Below, piece after piece: positions 52,071 to 61,760 of a DNA stretch of 64,000 bases. A program made the position numbers and the translations under genes. Under the pieces are notes generated by a model. It searched no databases. It was not told the DNA's origin and was given only the letters and a program-made list of their open reading frames with translations. Source of the stretch: Chitinophagaceae bacterium (GTDB lineage: Bacteria > Bacteroidota > Bacteroidia > Chitinophagales > Chitinophagaceae). The stretch spans positions 1-64,000 of the forward strand of contig JAIYAN010000002.1 in assembly GCA_027489035.1 (NCBI GenBank). Direction: 5' to 3'. Every line of letters starts with the position of its first letter. Position 1 is the stretch's first letter.

Positions 52071-53054
52071 ATGAGACAAATTGCCTTTAGAGAAGCATTA
52101 AGAGAAGCAATGCAAGAGGAAATGAGATTAGATGAAAACGTGTTTTTAATGGGAGAAGAAGTTGCTGAATATAATGGTGCTTATAAAGTTAGTCAAGGTA
52201 TGCTTGAAGAATTTGGCGAAAAAAGAGTTATTGATACGCCAATTGCTGAGTTAGGGTTTACGGCTATTGCAGTTGGTGCTGCTCAAAATGGTTTACGTCC
52301 TATTGTAGAATTTATGACTTGGAATTTTGCTGTTTTGGCTTTAGATCAAATATTAAATACTGCTTCTAAAATGTTGGCAATGAGTGGTGGTCAAGTAGGT
52401 TGTCCAATTGTATTTAGAGGTGCAAACGGAAGTGCGGGACAATTGGGTGCTCAACACTCTACTTCTTTCGAAAGTATGTATGCAAACATTCCTGGATTAA
52501 AAGTAATTTCTGTAAGTAACCCTTACGATGCAAAAGGTTTATTGAAATCTGCCATCAGAGACAACGATCCTGTTGTTTTTATGGAAAGCGAATTGATGTA
52601 TGGTGATAAAGGGGAAGTTCCTGAAACAGAATATTTAATTCCAATTGGAAAAGCAAATGTAGCTAGGGTTGGTCATGATGTAACAATCGTATCTTTTAAT
52701 AAAATGATGAAAGTAGCTTTAGGTGCTGCTGAAGAATTACAAAAAGAAAACATTAGTGCAGAAGTTATCGATTTAAGAACAATCCGTCCTTTGGATTGGT
52801 TTACAATACTTGAAAGCGTTAAGAAAACAAATCGTTTGGTTATTGTGGAAGAACAATGGCCTTTTGCTTCTGTATCTTCTGAAATTACATATAGAATACA
52901 AAAAGAAGGATTCGATTATCTTGATGCTCCAATCAGAAGAATCACTTCAGCAGATGCTCCAATGCACTATGCACCAAACTTAGTTTCTGCTTATTTACCA
53001 GATATCGAAAGAACGGTAAAATTAGTAAAAGAGGTAATGTACGTTAGAAAGTAA
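52071..53054 (+). CDS. pdhB: Pyruvate dehydrogenase E1 component, beta subunit
   Basis: 327 residues, heterotetramer-type E1 beta. It takes part in thiamine-diphosphate-dependent decarboxylation of pyruvate and acetyl transfer to E2. Marks are REALREAMQEEM, GEEVAEYNGAYKVSQGM, DTPIAELGFTAIAVGAA, EFMTWNFAVLALDQI, GQLGAQHSTSFE, IDLRTIRPLDW, and the end EEQWPFASVSSEI. The E1 alpha gene is not in the window. E2 and E3 are at 60231 and 42068. Confidence 0.93.
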   Translation: MRQIAFREALREAMQEEMRLDENVFLMGEEVAEYNGAYKVSQGMLEEFGEKRVIDTPIAELGFTAIAVGAAQNGLRPIVEFMTWNFAVLALDQILNTASKMLAMSGGQVGCPIVFRGANGSAGQLGAQHSTSFESMYANIPGLKVISVSNPYDAKGLLKSAIRDNDPVVFMESELMYGDKGEVPETEYLIPIGKANVARVGHDVTIVSFNKMMKVALGAAEELQKENISAEVIDLRTIRPLDWFTILESVKKTNRLVIVEEQWPFASVSSEITYRIQKEGFDYLDAPIRRITSADAPMHYAPNLVSAYLPDIERTVKLVKEVMYVRK

Positions 53055-53081
53055 AAATGATTTTGTCACGAAATCAAAAAC

Positions 53082-53933
53082 ATGAAAAAATATATTATCG
53101 TATTGATTTTTATTGTTTTTTCAGATAAACTTTCTGCACAAAAATTATATACCAGTTTCTTTTTAGGTGGATCAAACTACCTAGGAGATTTACAGGAGTC
53201 TGTTTTTTTACCCCAAACGGCAAAAACAGTAACTGGCTTTGGTTTTAATTTTGAATGTACACACCGCATTTTTACCAATCTTGTTTTTTTTTCTGGTAAA
53301 CTTTACGCAAACGATCATTTCAGTAAGAAAAATTTCAAAAGAAACCTCAGCTTCAACTCTAACATCTATGAGTTTGATCTAGAATTCGAATACAATCTTT
53401 TTGATTTGTACGAACATAATGCCACACCATTTGTTTATATGGGTGTAGGTTATTTTGCTTTTGATCCTTATGTTGATCTTGGTTCAAATGGCTCACGTGT
53501 TTATTTATCAAATTTGAGTACTGAAGGACAGGGTTTTGTCTCAGGCAAAAAAAATTATTCATTAAGTAGTTGGTGTATTCCGTTTGGTGGAGGTGTTCAG
53601 ATTTTCTTAAACAAAAAAATGCGTTTAAAATATTCATTCGGCATGCGCATAACCAATACGGATTATCTTGATGATGTGAGCGATAAATATGTTGACAAAG
53701 ATTTGCTCTTAAGAAATCGAGGACAAATTGCGGTTGATATGGCTTATAAAGGAAATCAATTGTATAACGGAGCAAATTATCCTCAAGCAGGCACGATAAG
53801 AGGTAATCCAAAAAACAAAGATTTTTATTATTTTTCTGGGTTAACATGTAGTTTTTTATTGGATGCTAAAGGAAGAGATAAAACCATGAAGTATAAAAAA
53901 GTAAAAAATATATATAATTGTCCTGAATTTTAA
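53082..53933 (+). CDS. DUF6089 outer-membrane protein
   Basis: 283 residues with signal peptide (to KLSA). The FFLGGSNYLGDLQ segment after the signal and the repeated aromatic strands are typical of DUF6089 beta-barrel proteins in Bacteroidota. Function unknown, perhaps an outer-membrane barrel. It starts 27 bases after pdhB. Confidence 0.78.
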   Translation: MKKYIIVLIFIVFSDKLSAQKLYTSFFLGGSNYLGDLQESVFLPQTAKTVTGFGFNFECTHRIFTNLVFFSGKLYANDHFSKKNFKRNLSFNSNIYEFDLEFEYNLFDLYEHNATPFVYMGVGYFAFDPYVDLGSNGSRVYLSNLSTEGQGFVSGKKNYSLSSWCIPFGGGVQIFLNKKMRLKYSFGMRITNTDYLDDVSDKYVDKDLLLRNRGQIAVDMAYKGNQLYNGANYPQAGTIRGNPKNKDFYYFSGLTCSFLLDAKGRDKTMKYKKVKNIYNCPEF

Positions 53934-53954
53934 ATTTTATTAAAATCTTTCCAA

Positions 53955-55802
53955 ATGGCCTATGCATCGTTAGAGCAATGTTTGATTGACTTAGAAAAAA
54001 ATGGCCAACTCATTCGAATAAAAGATGTTGTTGATCCTTATTTAGAAATGGCTGCCATTCATTTAAGGGTATATCAAGCAAAAGGCCCTGCTTTATTATT
54101 TGAAAATGTAAAAGGTTCTAATTATAGAGCAGCTTCCAATATTTTTGGCACCATCGAAAGAAGCAGATTTATTTTTAGACATCAATTGAAAACAGTTGAA
54201 CGATTAATACAACTTAAAAACGATCCATTATCTGCATTAAAAAATCCTTTACAATCATTATCCGCAGCAATTGCAGCAACCAAATCTATTCCATTAAAAA
54301 ATCCATTATCAAAACCTGCTTTATTTAGTGAAATCAAAATAAGCGATTTGCCTTTAATCCAGCATTGGCCAATGGATGGCGGTGCATTTGTTACATTGCC
54401 GCAAGTGTACTCTGAAGACATTAATCAACCTGGAATTAGGAAATCCAATTTGGGCATGTATCGTATTCAATTGAATGGAAACGATTACAAAAAAGACACA
54501 GAAATTGGCTTGCATTATCAATTGCACAGAGGGATCGGAATTCATCAAACCAATGCCAATAAAAAAGGACAGCCGTTAAAAGTGAGCGTATTTGTAGGAG
54601 GTCCACCATCACATACCGTGTCTGCTGTAATGCCACTTCCAGAAGGAATGAGCGAATTATCTTTCGCAGGTGTTTTGGGTGGAAGAAGATTTCGATATGC
54701 GTATAAAGATGGTTTTTGTATTAGTACCGATGCTGATTTTGTCATCACTGGCGAAGTTTATCCCGAAGAAAATAAACCAGAAGGTCCTTTTGGCGATCAT
54801 TTGGGTTATTATAGTTTAAAACATGATTTCCCATTGATGCGTGTTCATAAAGTATATGCACGTAAAAATGCCATTTGGCCATTTACAGTTGTGGGTAGAC
54901 CACCACAGGAAGACACCAGTTTTGGTGATTTGATACATGAAATTACAGGAGATGCTATCCAACATGAAGTGCCTGGATTAAAAGAATTAAATGCAGTTGA
55001 TGCCGCCGGCGTACACCCATTACTGATAGCTATTGGGAGTGAGAGATACACGCCTTTTATGCCTACAAAACAACCCGCAGAATTGCTCACCATTGCCAAT
55101 AGAATGTTGGGTACTGGGCAATTAAGTTTGGCGAAGTTTTTATTTATTACTGCTGATGAACAAAATAAATTAAGTTCTAAGGACATAAAAAAATATTTTG
55201 ATTTTGTGCTTGAAAGGGTGCATTGGGACAGGGATGTGCATTTTTATACCAAAACAACTATTGATACGCTCGATTATTCAGGTGAATCATTAAATAGTGG
55301 AAGCAAAGTGGTGATTGCAGCTTATGGAGAAATTATTCGAAAATTGGCGATTGAAATACCCAGTCAATTTCAATCCATAAAAGAAGCCTATAAATGCAAA
55401 ATAGCCATTCCAGGCGTGGTTGCCATTGAAATGGGTGCGTATAAAAACAACCAACAAATAGAATCGGAAGTAGCCATTTTAAATTCAAAATTTTCATCTT
55501 CAAATACATCTATTGATGATTCCGAAATTGCATTAATCGTTTTGTGTGATGATGCAGATTTCGTTTCTCAAAATTTAAACAATTTCCTTTGGGTAACATT
55601 TACGCGTTGCAATCCTTCGCATGATATCCATGGCATAAATGCATTTGTTGAAAACAAACATTGGGGATGCAAAGGCCCATTGATTATAGATGCTAGAATA
55701 AAACCGCATCACGCACCACCAGTAATAGTAGATTCGAAAGTTGAAGAAAAAATAGAAAAACATTTTAAAAAAGGTGGGGCACTGTATCAGATTTTAAAAT
55801 AA
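53955..55802 (+). CDS. UbiD-family decarboxylase
   Basis: 615 residues, UbiD family that uses prenylated flavin. Marks: KGPALLFENV, NLGMYRIQLNGND, GLHYQLHRGIGIHQTNA, VFVGGPPSHTVSAVMPLPEGMSELSFAG, EGPFGDHLGYYS, GRPPQEDTSFG. The Arg-Glu-Glu triad positions appear to be kept in the R...EGPFGDH part. In Bacteroidota such proteins are usually assigned to menaquinone synthesis; that role is inferred. No UbiX gene is adjacent. The next ORF lies 120 bases on. Confidence 0.9.
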   Translation: MAYASLEQCLIDLEKNGQLIRIKDVVDPYLEMAAIHLRVYQAKGPALLFENVKGSNYRAASNIFGTIERSRFIFRHQLKTVERLIQLKNDPLSALKNPLQSLSAAIAATKSIPLKNPLSKPALFSEIKISDLPLIQHWPMDGGAFVTLPQVYSEDINQPGIRKSNLGMYRIQLNGNDYKKDTEIGLHYQLHRGIGIHQTNANKKGQPLKVSVFVGGPPSHTVSAVMPLPEGMSELSFAGVLGGRRFRYAYKDGFCISTDADFVITGEVYPEENKPEGPFGDHLGYYSLKHDFPLMRVHKVYARKNAIWPFTVVGRPPQEDTSFGDLIHEITGDAIQHEVPGLKELNAVDAAGVHPLLIAIGSERYTPFMPTKQPAELLTIANRMLGTGQLSLAKFLFITADEQNKLSSKDIKKYFDFVLERVHWDRDVHFYTKTTIDTLDYSGESLNSGSKVVIAAYGEIIRKLAIEIPSQFQSIKEAYKCKIAIPGVVAIEMGAYKNNQQIESEVAILNSKFSSSNTSIDDSEIALIVLCDDADFVSQNLNNFLWVTFTRCNPSHDIHGINAFVENKHWGCKGPLIIDARIKPHHAPPVIVDSKVEEKIEKHFKKGGALYQILK

Positions 55803-55917
55803 AAAGTAAAAATTCAAAAGTAAAAACGTATTCGTCATCGAGGTGAAAAGTGAAAAAATAAAAAACAGATAAAAAATGGGCTTTTTTAACTTTTAAATTT
55901 TGAATCTTTACTTAAAT
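55800..55917 (+). repeat. AT-rich intergenic element (AATGGG family), copy 4
   Basis: AAAAAGTAAAAATTCAAAAG, AAAAAATGGGC and TTAACTTTTAAATTTTGAA with CTTTACTTAA, ending 6 bases before the TraB start codon. It has imperfect inverted ends as in copy 2. Confidence 0.5.
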
Positions 55918-55923
55918 ATCATC

Positions 55924-56814
55924 ATGAAAAAATCATTATTATTTTTATTAAGTTTTCTAGGGTTATTCACTTCTGGCTTCGCCCAAACAAACGCAGTTTC
56001 TTATCAAAAAAATGACAATACATTGCTATGGGAAGTTTCTGGTAATGGATTAGCAAATCCGAGTTATTTGTTTGGCACTTTTCATTTGATGTGTAAAGAC
56101 GATATGTTTTTTTCTAAAAACTTCACAAATGCACTCTCTAATGCAAATACGCTTGTTATGGAAATTGATTTGAGTGATGCTAAGAATACATTTGGGGCAA
56201 TGGAATTTCTAAAAATGAAAAATGATACTACTTTAAAAAAGATATTATCTCAAAATGAATACAATCGATTAACCTCTTTTTTTAAAGACTCCTTAAAAAT
56301 GAGTTTATCTTTTTTTGAAAACATGAAGCCTGTTTTTTTACAAGCGCTATTTTACCCAAAGATGATGTCTTGCAAGCAATCGGGTTCATTAGAAGAAGCT
56401 ATTATGGCTCAAGCAAAAAAAGCCAACAAACAAATTAAAGGGCTCGAAACAATTGAACTTCAATCTGCATTACTAGACAATATTTCATACACAGAACAAG
56501 CCAAAACATTAATGGAATTGATAGATGATTTTAAAAATCAAAAACTCAATTTTGAACAATTGTTAATGAGTTATAAAAGTCAAAATGCAATGGAAATGAG
56601 TAAGCTTATAGAGTCTGATCCAGAATTGAAAAATCAGAAACCAGAATTACTCGACAATAGAAATATAAACTGGGTTAAACAATTCGAAATGCTTATGCCA
56701 AATGCATCATTGTTTGTAGCTGTAGGAGCAGGTCATCTTTTTGGAGAAATGGGTTTGATTCAACTGCTTCGTGAAAAAGGGTATCAACTTAAACCTATTG
56801 AAAATAAAAATTAA
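55924..56814 (+). CDS. TraB/GumN family protein
   Basis: 296 residues with signal peptide (MKKSLLFLLSFLGLFTSGFAQ). The family motifs are SYLFGTFHLMC (GTxH), TLVMEIDLSD, and VAVGAGHLFGEMGLIQLLREKGYQ at the C-terminus. TraB/GumN proteins share a fold with erythromycin-esterase/Tiki metalloproteases; whether this one is a protease is unknown. The frame begins at 55900, but ATG 55924 starts the signal peptide. Confidence 0.87.
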   Translation: MKKSLLFLLSFLGLFTSGFAQTNAVSYQKNDNTLLWEVSGNGLANPSYLFGTFHLMCKDDMFFSKNFTNALSNANTLVMEIDLSDAKNTFGAMEFLKMKNDTTLKKILSQNEYNRLTSFFKDSLKMSLSFFENMKPVFLQALFYPKMMSCKQSGSLEEAIMAQAKKANKQIKGLETIELQSALLDNISYTEQAKTLMELIDDFKNQKLNFEQLLMSYKSQNAMEMSKLIESDPELKNQKPELLDNRNINWVKQFEMLMPNASLFVAVGAGHLFGEMGLIQLLREKGYQLKPIENKN

Positions 56815-56856
56815 GGTTTCGTAAATTCTTTTATTTTTGAAATAAAATTTAACATT

Positions 56857-57399
56857 ATGGATCAATTGAATTTAGGTGTAGGCACAAGATTACAACATAC
56901 ACAACATGGGCCAGGCGTTATAGTTGGGGTTAAATATGCAACTTATTTGGTAACCTTTATTAATGTTGGTGTAAAAGAAATTGATAAAACAGATCCTCAA
57001 TTGGATGAAATCATACCAGAATCCGTTACACTTGAATTGGAAACGATTTCAGATGTGGAACGTTCTCTTTTAAAAATATTGCGTATGTGGTCTGATGTAA
57101 ATGAAATTGTACCCTTAGGCGACCGTTGGAAAGGTGGTGTAATGCTGTTGCAACCAGCCGACAAATCACAAAAACCCAAAGAAGTTCCCGTTGATGTGTT
57201 CTTTCATAAGATTGTAATGCTAAGAGATAGACTTCGCGTAATGGAGCAGCAAATCAATGCCCATAAGGTTTTGAGTGATGAAGAAAAAGTAAATCTTCAA
57301 CAATACATCACTAGAATTTATGGCACGTTAACGACGTTTAATGTTTTATTTAAAAACAAAGAAAATTGGTTTGTGGGTGAAAAAGGAGGCGGGGAGTAG
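56857..57399 (+). CDS. Conserved Bacteroidota protein with CarD-like N-terminus
   Basis: 180 residues, soluble. N-terminal HGPGVIVGVKYATYLVTFINVGVKEID looks like a CarD/SH3-type barrel that binds RNA polymerase or nucleic acid in other proteins; this is only a resemblance. Residues 70-180 are helical (LLKILRMWSDV, LQQYITRIYG). I do not know a named family. A TATTTTTGA box at 56832 gives a leader of about 12 bases. Confidence 0.65.
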   Translation: MDQLNLGVGTRLQHTQHGPGVIVGVKYATYLVTFINVGVKEIDKTDPQLDEIIPESVTLELETISDVERSLLKILRMWSDVNEIVPLGDRWKGGVMLLQPADKSQKPKEVPVDVFFHKIVMLRDRLRVMEQQINAHKVLSDEEKVNLQQYITRIYGTLTTFNVLFKNKENWFVGEKGGGE

Positions 57400-57475
57400 A
57401 GGACAAAGTTTGAGAGGTTTGTGATTTTCAACCTTTAATTGTAGTTCATTTCTTAATTAAACACTAGTAACTTAT

Positions 57476-58384
57476 TTACTGTTGGGCATTAATCAAACTG
57501 TCAATTATTTTACTGTATTTCTCTGCGCCTATAATATTTAGGTGGTCATTATTATAAAAATCAGTCTTTTTAAACCTTGAATCATTTAGCGAATTAAGAT
57601 AAACTAAGTTGTACTTTTTTTTCATTTTTTGAATGAAATCTAAATTATATTGATTGATTTTTTCGTCCAAAAATTTTGTAAACTCTTTATTGCAAGGGGC
57701 TGTGACAATTATAGGTGTTATATTATTTTGATTTAAAAAACGAATTAAATCTTCATAGTCTTTTTGAACTTCAATATATTCTTTTGTTTTACGACTTTGA
57801 TTAATTGTCAAATCAAAACTTTGGGCGCGTTCTCTTCCATATCTTTCTGTCAATCTTGAAGCAATTGAAGATTCATTTCCTGTCCAACCATTAATCATTT
57901 TTACATCTTTATTTTCTTTTAATAGTTTAATAGAAATTTTAGGTGTATAAACATAAAAAAAGTAGGATAGTTTTTCTTTAATAAAACTTTTGTTTTTAAT
58001 ATTTATTCCAAAATAATGATAGTAGAAAAAATCTCTTTCTTGCAAATAGCCAGAATATAATGTGTGATAATCTAAACTTAACACAACATGTTTTAATTTC
58101 TTCAAAATTGGCAAGTATTTTAAAACCAATGCTTTGTCGTATAAAATTGTTTGAGAACCATAAGCCAAATTATAAGCAGGCTTGCTGAAAAATGTAGGGT
58201 TCAAACCATTGTCTGCACGAGAATTTCCTAAGAATAATATTTCAATTTCGCTACTTTTTTCCAACAACCCTTTTTGTTTTTTTTCATATTCACTATTAAT
58301 TGTTCGCAATTTGAATTCAACGAAAATGAACAATAAAAGTAAAGGGATGATAAAAAATAGTATGGTAAGTAGAAATTTTTTCAT
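57476..58384 (-). CDS. SGNH-hydrolase-like membrane protein, partner of the MBOAT gene
   Basis: 302 residues. One N-terminal membrane segment (LTILFFIIPLLLLFIFVEFKL), then an SGNH/DltD-AlgX-like domain with LGNSRADNGLNP (Ser-Asp block), LSLDYHTL and the final DHLNIIGAEKYS (His block). Such proteins work with MBOAT O-acyltransferases to transfer acyl groups to cell-surface polymers. It starts 6 bases after the MBOAT gene stop, so they form an operon. Confidence 0.85.
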   Translation of the reverse strand: MKKFLLTILFFIIPLLLLFIFVEFKLRTINSEYEKKQKGLLEKSSEIEILFLGNSRADNGLNPTFFSKPAYNLAYGSQTILYDKALVLKYLPILKKLKHVVLSLDYHTLYSGYLQERDFFYYHYFGINIKNKSFIKEKLSYFFYVYTPKISIKLLKENKDVKMINGWTGNESSIASRLTERYGRERAQSFDLTINQSRKTKEYIEVQKDYEDLIRFLNQNNITPIIVTAPCNKEFTKFLDEKINQYNLDFIQKMKKKYNLVYLNSLNDSRFKKTDFYNNDHLNIIGAEKYSKIIDSLINAQQ

Positions 58385-58390
58385 TGATAA

Positions 58391-59839
58391 TTAAAATTGG
58401 AAATAAATAAAATTTTGTTCTTTCCCTCCAAAGTAAATAATAGCAAAAATAATCACATAGTAAAATGCCCACCTGATTGGTCTTTTCCAATTTAGTCCTA
58501 TACGCGCAATGGCAAATTGTTGCTCTCGTCCCAACCATTCTACAATATTAAATATCACTAAAAGGATAAGAATTGGGAATGAATTGGCACTACCTTTAAA
58601 ACTAGGTGCAGAAATTATTGATTTAGAAAATATGTTTGATAATATTTCAAATGCATGGGTTAAATTATTCGCTCGAAAGAAAATCCATGCTAGTACTGCT
58701 AAAAAAAAGGTTTTAATAATTGCAAAAAAATCGCTTAATGTTGGCAAATATTTTCCTTGTGCAACGATGTTAAGATTGTTTCTATTTGTGTTAAATAGTA
58801 TTGAAGGCATGATAAATAGGGCATTTAAAAAACCCCAAACAATAAAAGTCCAGTTTGCACCATGCCAAAAACCACTTACAATAAAAATGATAAATGTATT
58901 ACGTATTTTATTCCACATCCCACCTTTACTGCCACCTAATGGAATGTAGAGATAATCTTTAAACCATGACGATAATGAAATATGCCATCTTCTCCAAAAT
59001 TCAGCAATATCTCTAGAGAAATAAGGAAAAGCAAAGTTTCTTAAAAGGTCTATTCCAAATAATCGTGCTGTACCTAAAGCGATGTCCGAATATCCTGAGA
59101 AATCACAATAAATTTGAAATGTAAAAAAAACGGCACCTAACAACAATGTGCTTCCTGAATAGTGCGCTGAATTATTAAAAATTTCATTTGCAAATTCAGC
59201 ACAATTGTCGGCGATTACAATCTTTTTAAATAATCCCCATAATATTTGTCTAAGCCCATCTATAGATTTAGAATAATCAAAAGTTCTACTTTTTTTAATT
59301 TGAGGTAAAAGATGTGTAGCCCTTTCAATAGGACCTGCGACAAGAAGTGGAAAAAAGCTAACAAAAAGAGAGTAGTCTATGAAGTTTCTTTCTGGTTTAA
59401 TTCGGTCTTTATAAAGATCTATAACGTATGATAATCCATGAAAAGTATAAAATGAAATACCTACTGGTAACATAATTTGCAATGTGCTCAAATTTGTTTT
59501 TATTCCTAAAACGGAAAGTGCATCACCAAAAGAAGAAGCAAAAAAGTTGTAATATTTAAAAACGCCAAGAAAACCCAAATTTATTCCAATACTAATCCAT
59601 AACCATAATTGTTTTCTTTTTTTGCTGTTTGACTCATGAATTTTAATGCCTGTATAATAATCTAAAATCGTTGAGAAAATAAGTAAAAACATAAATCTCC
59701 AATCCCAACAAGCATAAAAAAAATAGCTAGAAACAAGTAATAAAATATTCTGAACCCTTAAATCTCTTTTTGTAAAAAACCAGTATAAAACAAATACAAT
59801 AGGTAAGAAAATTGCAAAGTTTAAGGTATTAAATAGCAT
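58391..59839 (-). CDS. MBOAT O-acyltransferase (AlgI/DltB-like)
   Basis: 482 residues, about 10-12 membrane segments. The family signature is the AEFWRRWHISLSSWFKDYLYIPLGG region, with the active His in GFWHGANWTF. With its SGNH partner it probably acetylates an exopolysaccharide, peptidoglycan or teichoic-type polymer. The exact polymer is not known; glycosyltransferase genes are present at 47681-49777 and a polysaccharide-type exporter begins at 63721. Confidence 0.92.
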   Translation of the reverse strand: MLFNTLNFAIFLPIVFVLYWFFTKRDLRVQNILLLVSSYFFYACWDWRFMFLLIFSTILDYYTGIKIHESNSKKRKQLWLWISIGINLGFLGVFKYYNFFASSFGDALSVLGIKTNLSTLQIMLPVGISFYTFHGLSYVIDLYKDRIKPERNFIDYSLFVSFFPLLVAGPIERATHLLPQIKKSRTFDYSKSIDGLRQILWGLFKKIVIADNCAEFANEIFNNSAHYSGSTLLLGAVFFTFQIYCDFSGYSDIALGTARLFGIDLLRNFAFPYFSRDIAEFWRRWHISLSSWFKDYLYIPLGGSKGGMWNKIRNTFIIFIVSGFWHGANWTFIVWGFLNALFIMPSILFNTNRNNLNIVAQGKYLPTLSDFFAIIKTFFLAVLAWIFFRANNLTHAFEILSNIFSKSIISAPSFKGSANSFPILILLVIFNIVEWLGREQQFAIARIGLNWKRPIRWAFYYVIIFAIIYFGGKEQNFIYFQF

Positions 59840-60182
59840 CGTGAATTCAATTATACCGCAATATTAGTTTTTTTTTCTTTGAATTTTGTACTTTTAAAAT
59901 TATCAATTAAAGAATTACGCAAGATGAAATATTTGTATATATAAAGAACGCTAATGAAGAAATTGATTTTTGGAAAATCAAAAAATTGTTCGATAATTAA
60001 AACTGCTTGTAAGGTTAAAGACTTGGATTCAAATAATAACTGAAAATGGAACTATTTTTTGCACAATTTAAAAAACACGATTAAACCATCTGTAATAGCA
60101 TCAATTTGAATTTGTAAAATGCAGAAATAATGCTTTGCATTCGTTTCAGAAAAGGTAAATGCATCAAAATGAAAATATTTCC
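59840..60182. other. Spacer of about 340 bases, no gene seen
   Basis: Between divergent-orientation MBOAT (start) and E2 (stop) genes. A 29-codon open frame begins at about 59954, with no support. The stretch is AT-rich and contains upstream control of the MBOAT gene, but no clear promoter box could be fixed. Confidence 0.4.
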
Positions 60183-60226
60183 ACCATTTAAACCATTTAA
60201 CAATAAACCATCGAAGCAATTTAAAC
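60183..60226 (-). repeat. Degenerate GCTTCGCTGGTTTAA repeat, copy E
   Basis: Inverted AACCATCGAAGCAATTTAAA and CATTTAAACCATTTAAC words, resembling copies A-D with changes. It lies just beyond the E2 stop codon. Confidence 0.45.
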
Positions 60227-60230
60227 TTCT

Positions 60231-61565
60231 TTAAATCCCTCTATTCGAATCAAAGTTTTCCAATTCTTTGCTAACCGCATTCAAGAAAGACGAACCCAAA
60301 GCACCATCGATAATTCTATGATCGTAACTTAACGAAATATACATCATGTGACGGATTGCGATTGAATCTCCTTGAGGTGTTTCGATAACCATTGGTCTTT
60401 TCTTGATTGCACCAACAGCCATAATTGCTACCTGTGGTTGATTGATGATAGGAGTGCCCATGATACTTCCAAAAGTACCTACATTTGTCAGTGTAAATGT
60501 ACCACCAGTGGTATCGTCTGGTTTTAATTTATTATTACGTGCTGCAGTTGCCAATCCATTTACCTGTTTAGTTAATCCCACTAGATTTAATTGGTCTGCA
60601 TTTTTAATGACAGGTACAATCAAATTTCCAGAAGGCAAAGCTGTAGCCATTCCTATGTTCAAATCTTTTTTGATGATGATTTTATCGCCGTCCAAAGAAG
60701 AACTCAACATCGGGTATTTCTTCAAACTCTTTACAATCGCTTCAATAAATAATGGCGTGAATGTAATTTTTTCACCTTCTCTTTTTTCAAATTCTTTTTT
60801 CACTTTTTCTCTCCATAAAACCAAATTGGTTACATCGCATTCTGCAAAGCTGGTTACATGTGGACTCGTATGCTTGCTATCAACCATATGCTTGGCAATG
60901 AGTTTACGCATTCTATCCATTTCAATAATTTCTACATTGCCAGGATAAACTACAGGCGCCATTTCTTGAACAGGTTTTACATTTGCTTCTACAACAGGCT
61001 TGATGATTTCTGCTTTGGCAGTTTGAATTGGAACAGCCGTGTGTGAAGTCTTATTTGGATTAGCCACAAAAGCTAAAATGTCTTTTTTGGTTACACGTCC
61101 ATCTTGTCCAGTTCCTGGTATTTTCTCTAAATCAGCCATGCTAATCCCTTCACTTTGTGCAATATTTAATACCAAAGGAGAGTAAAAACGCATTCCATTA
61201 CTATTAGCTTGCGTTGTTGTAGATGTTGGTTGAAAAGGGATTTCTTCCACAATTTTCACTTCCTCATATTCTTTTTTAGGTTCAATAGAAGCAGATGGAT
61301 TTATCGGTTGACTATCATTAGAAGAAACAACTTTAATTTTAGCAATTACAGCACCGATAGGCACTACGTCATCTACATTAAATAAAATTGCTTCTAAAAT
61401 ACCCGCAGCTGTAGAAGGTACTTCGCTGTCTACTTTATCGGTAGCAATATCCAATACCGTTTCATCCATTGCTATTTTGTCACCAATTTGCTTATGCCAT
61501 TTTAAAATAGTGGCTTCCATGATACTCTCGCCAAGTTTTGGCATAATTAAGTCTACTGAACTCAT
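60231..61565 (-). CDS. 2-oxoacid dehydrogenase E2 acyltransferase
   Basis: 444 residues. One lipoyl domain with attachment Lys in ATDKVDSEVPS, an E3-binding (PSBD) domain at about 125-165 (YSPLVLNIAQSEGI, GTGQDGRVTKKDIL), and a catalytic domain with LSYDHRIIDGALGS containing the active His and Asp. A Pro/Ala linker separates them. With E1 beta at 52071 and E3 at 42068 it could form the pyruvate complex, but a branched-chain or 2-oxoglutarate E2 cannot be excluded. Confidence 0.92.
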   Translation of the reverse strand: MSSVDLIMPKLGESIMEATILKWHKQIGDKIAMDETVLDIATDKVDSEVPSTAAGILEAILFNVDDVVPIGAVIAKIKVVSSNDSQPINPSASIEPKKEYEEVKIVEEIPFQPTSTTTQANSNGMRFYSPLVLNIAQSEGISMADLEKIPGTGQDGRVTKKDILAFVANPNKTSHTAVPIQTAKAEIIKPVVEANVKPVQEMAPVVYPGNVEIIEMDRMRKLIAKHMVDSKHTSPHVTSFAECDVTNLVLWREKVKKEFEKREGEKITFTPLFIEAIVKSLKKYPMLSSSLDGDKIIIKKDLNIGMATALPSGNLIVPVIKNADQLNLVGLTKQVNGLATAARNNKLKPDDTTGGTFTLTNVGTFGSIMGTPIINQPQVAIMAVGAIKKRPMVIETPQGDSIAIRHMMYISLSYDHRIIDGALGSSFLNAVSKELENFDSNRGI

Positions 61566-61760
61566 ATAAAAAACTTAGGGTTATTTAATATTCGCAAATG
61601 TAAGTAAATTCAAATAGTAGTCATAAGCTTTCTAGTAAATTTATAACCCAAGATTTGATTTATTTAAGGTTTGTATGTATTTACAACAGATAGATAAATT
61701 TTTCTTGAGTTATTTACAAAAAAATCAGCTTTATGACTTGATAATTTGATTTTTTAAAAT

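Noticed and set aside
53359..53847. 162-codon minus-strand frame inside the DUF6089 gene
   Set aside because: Antisense shadow; the plus-strand gene has a signal peptide and family features.
59954..60043. 29-codon open frame in the MBOAT/E2 spacer
   Set aside because: Too short, no promoter box, no recognisable sequence.
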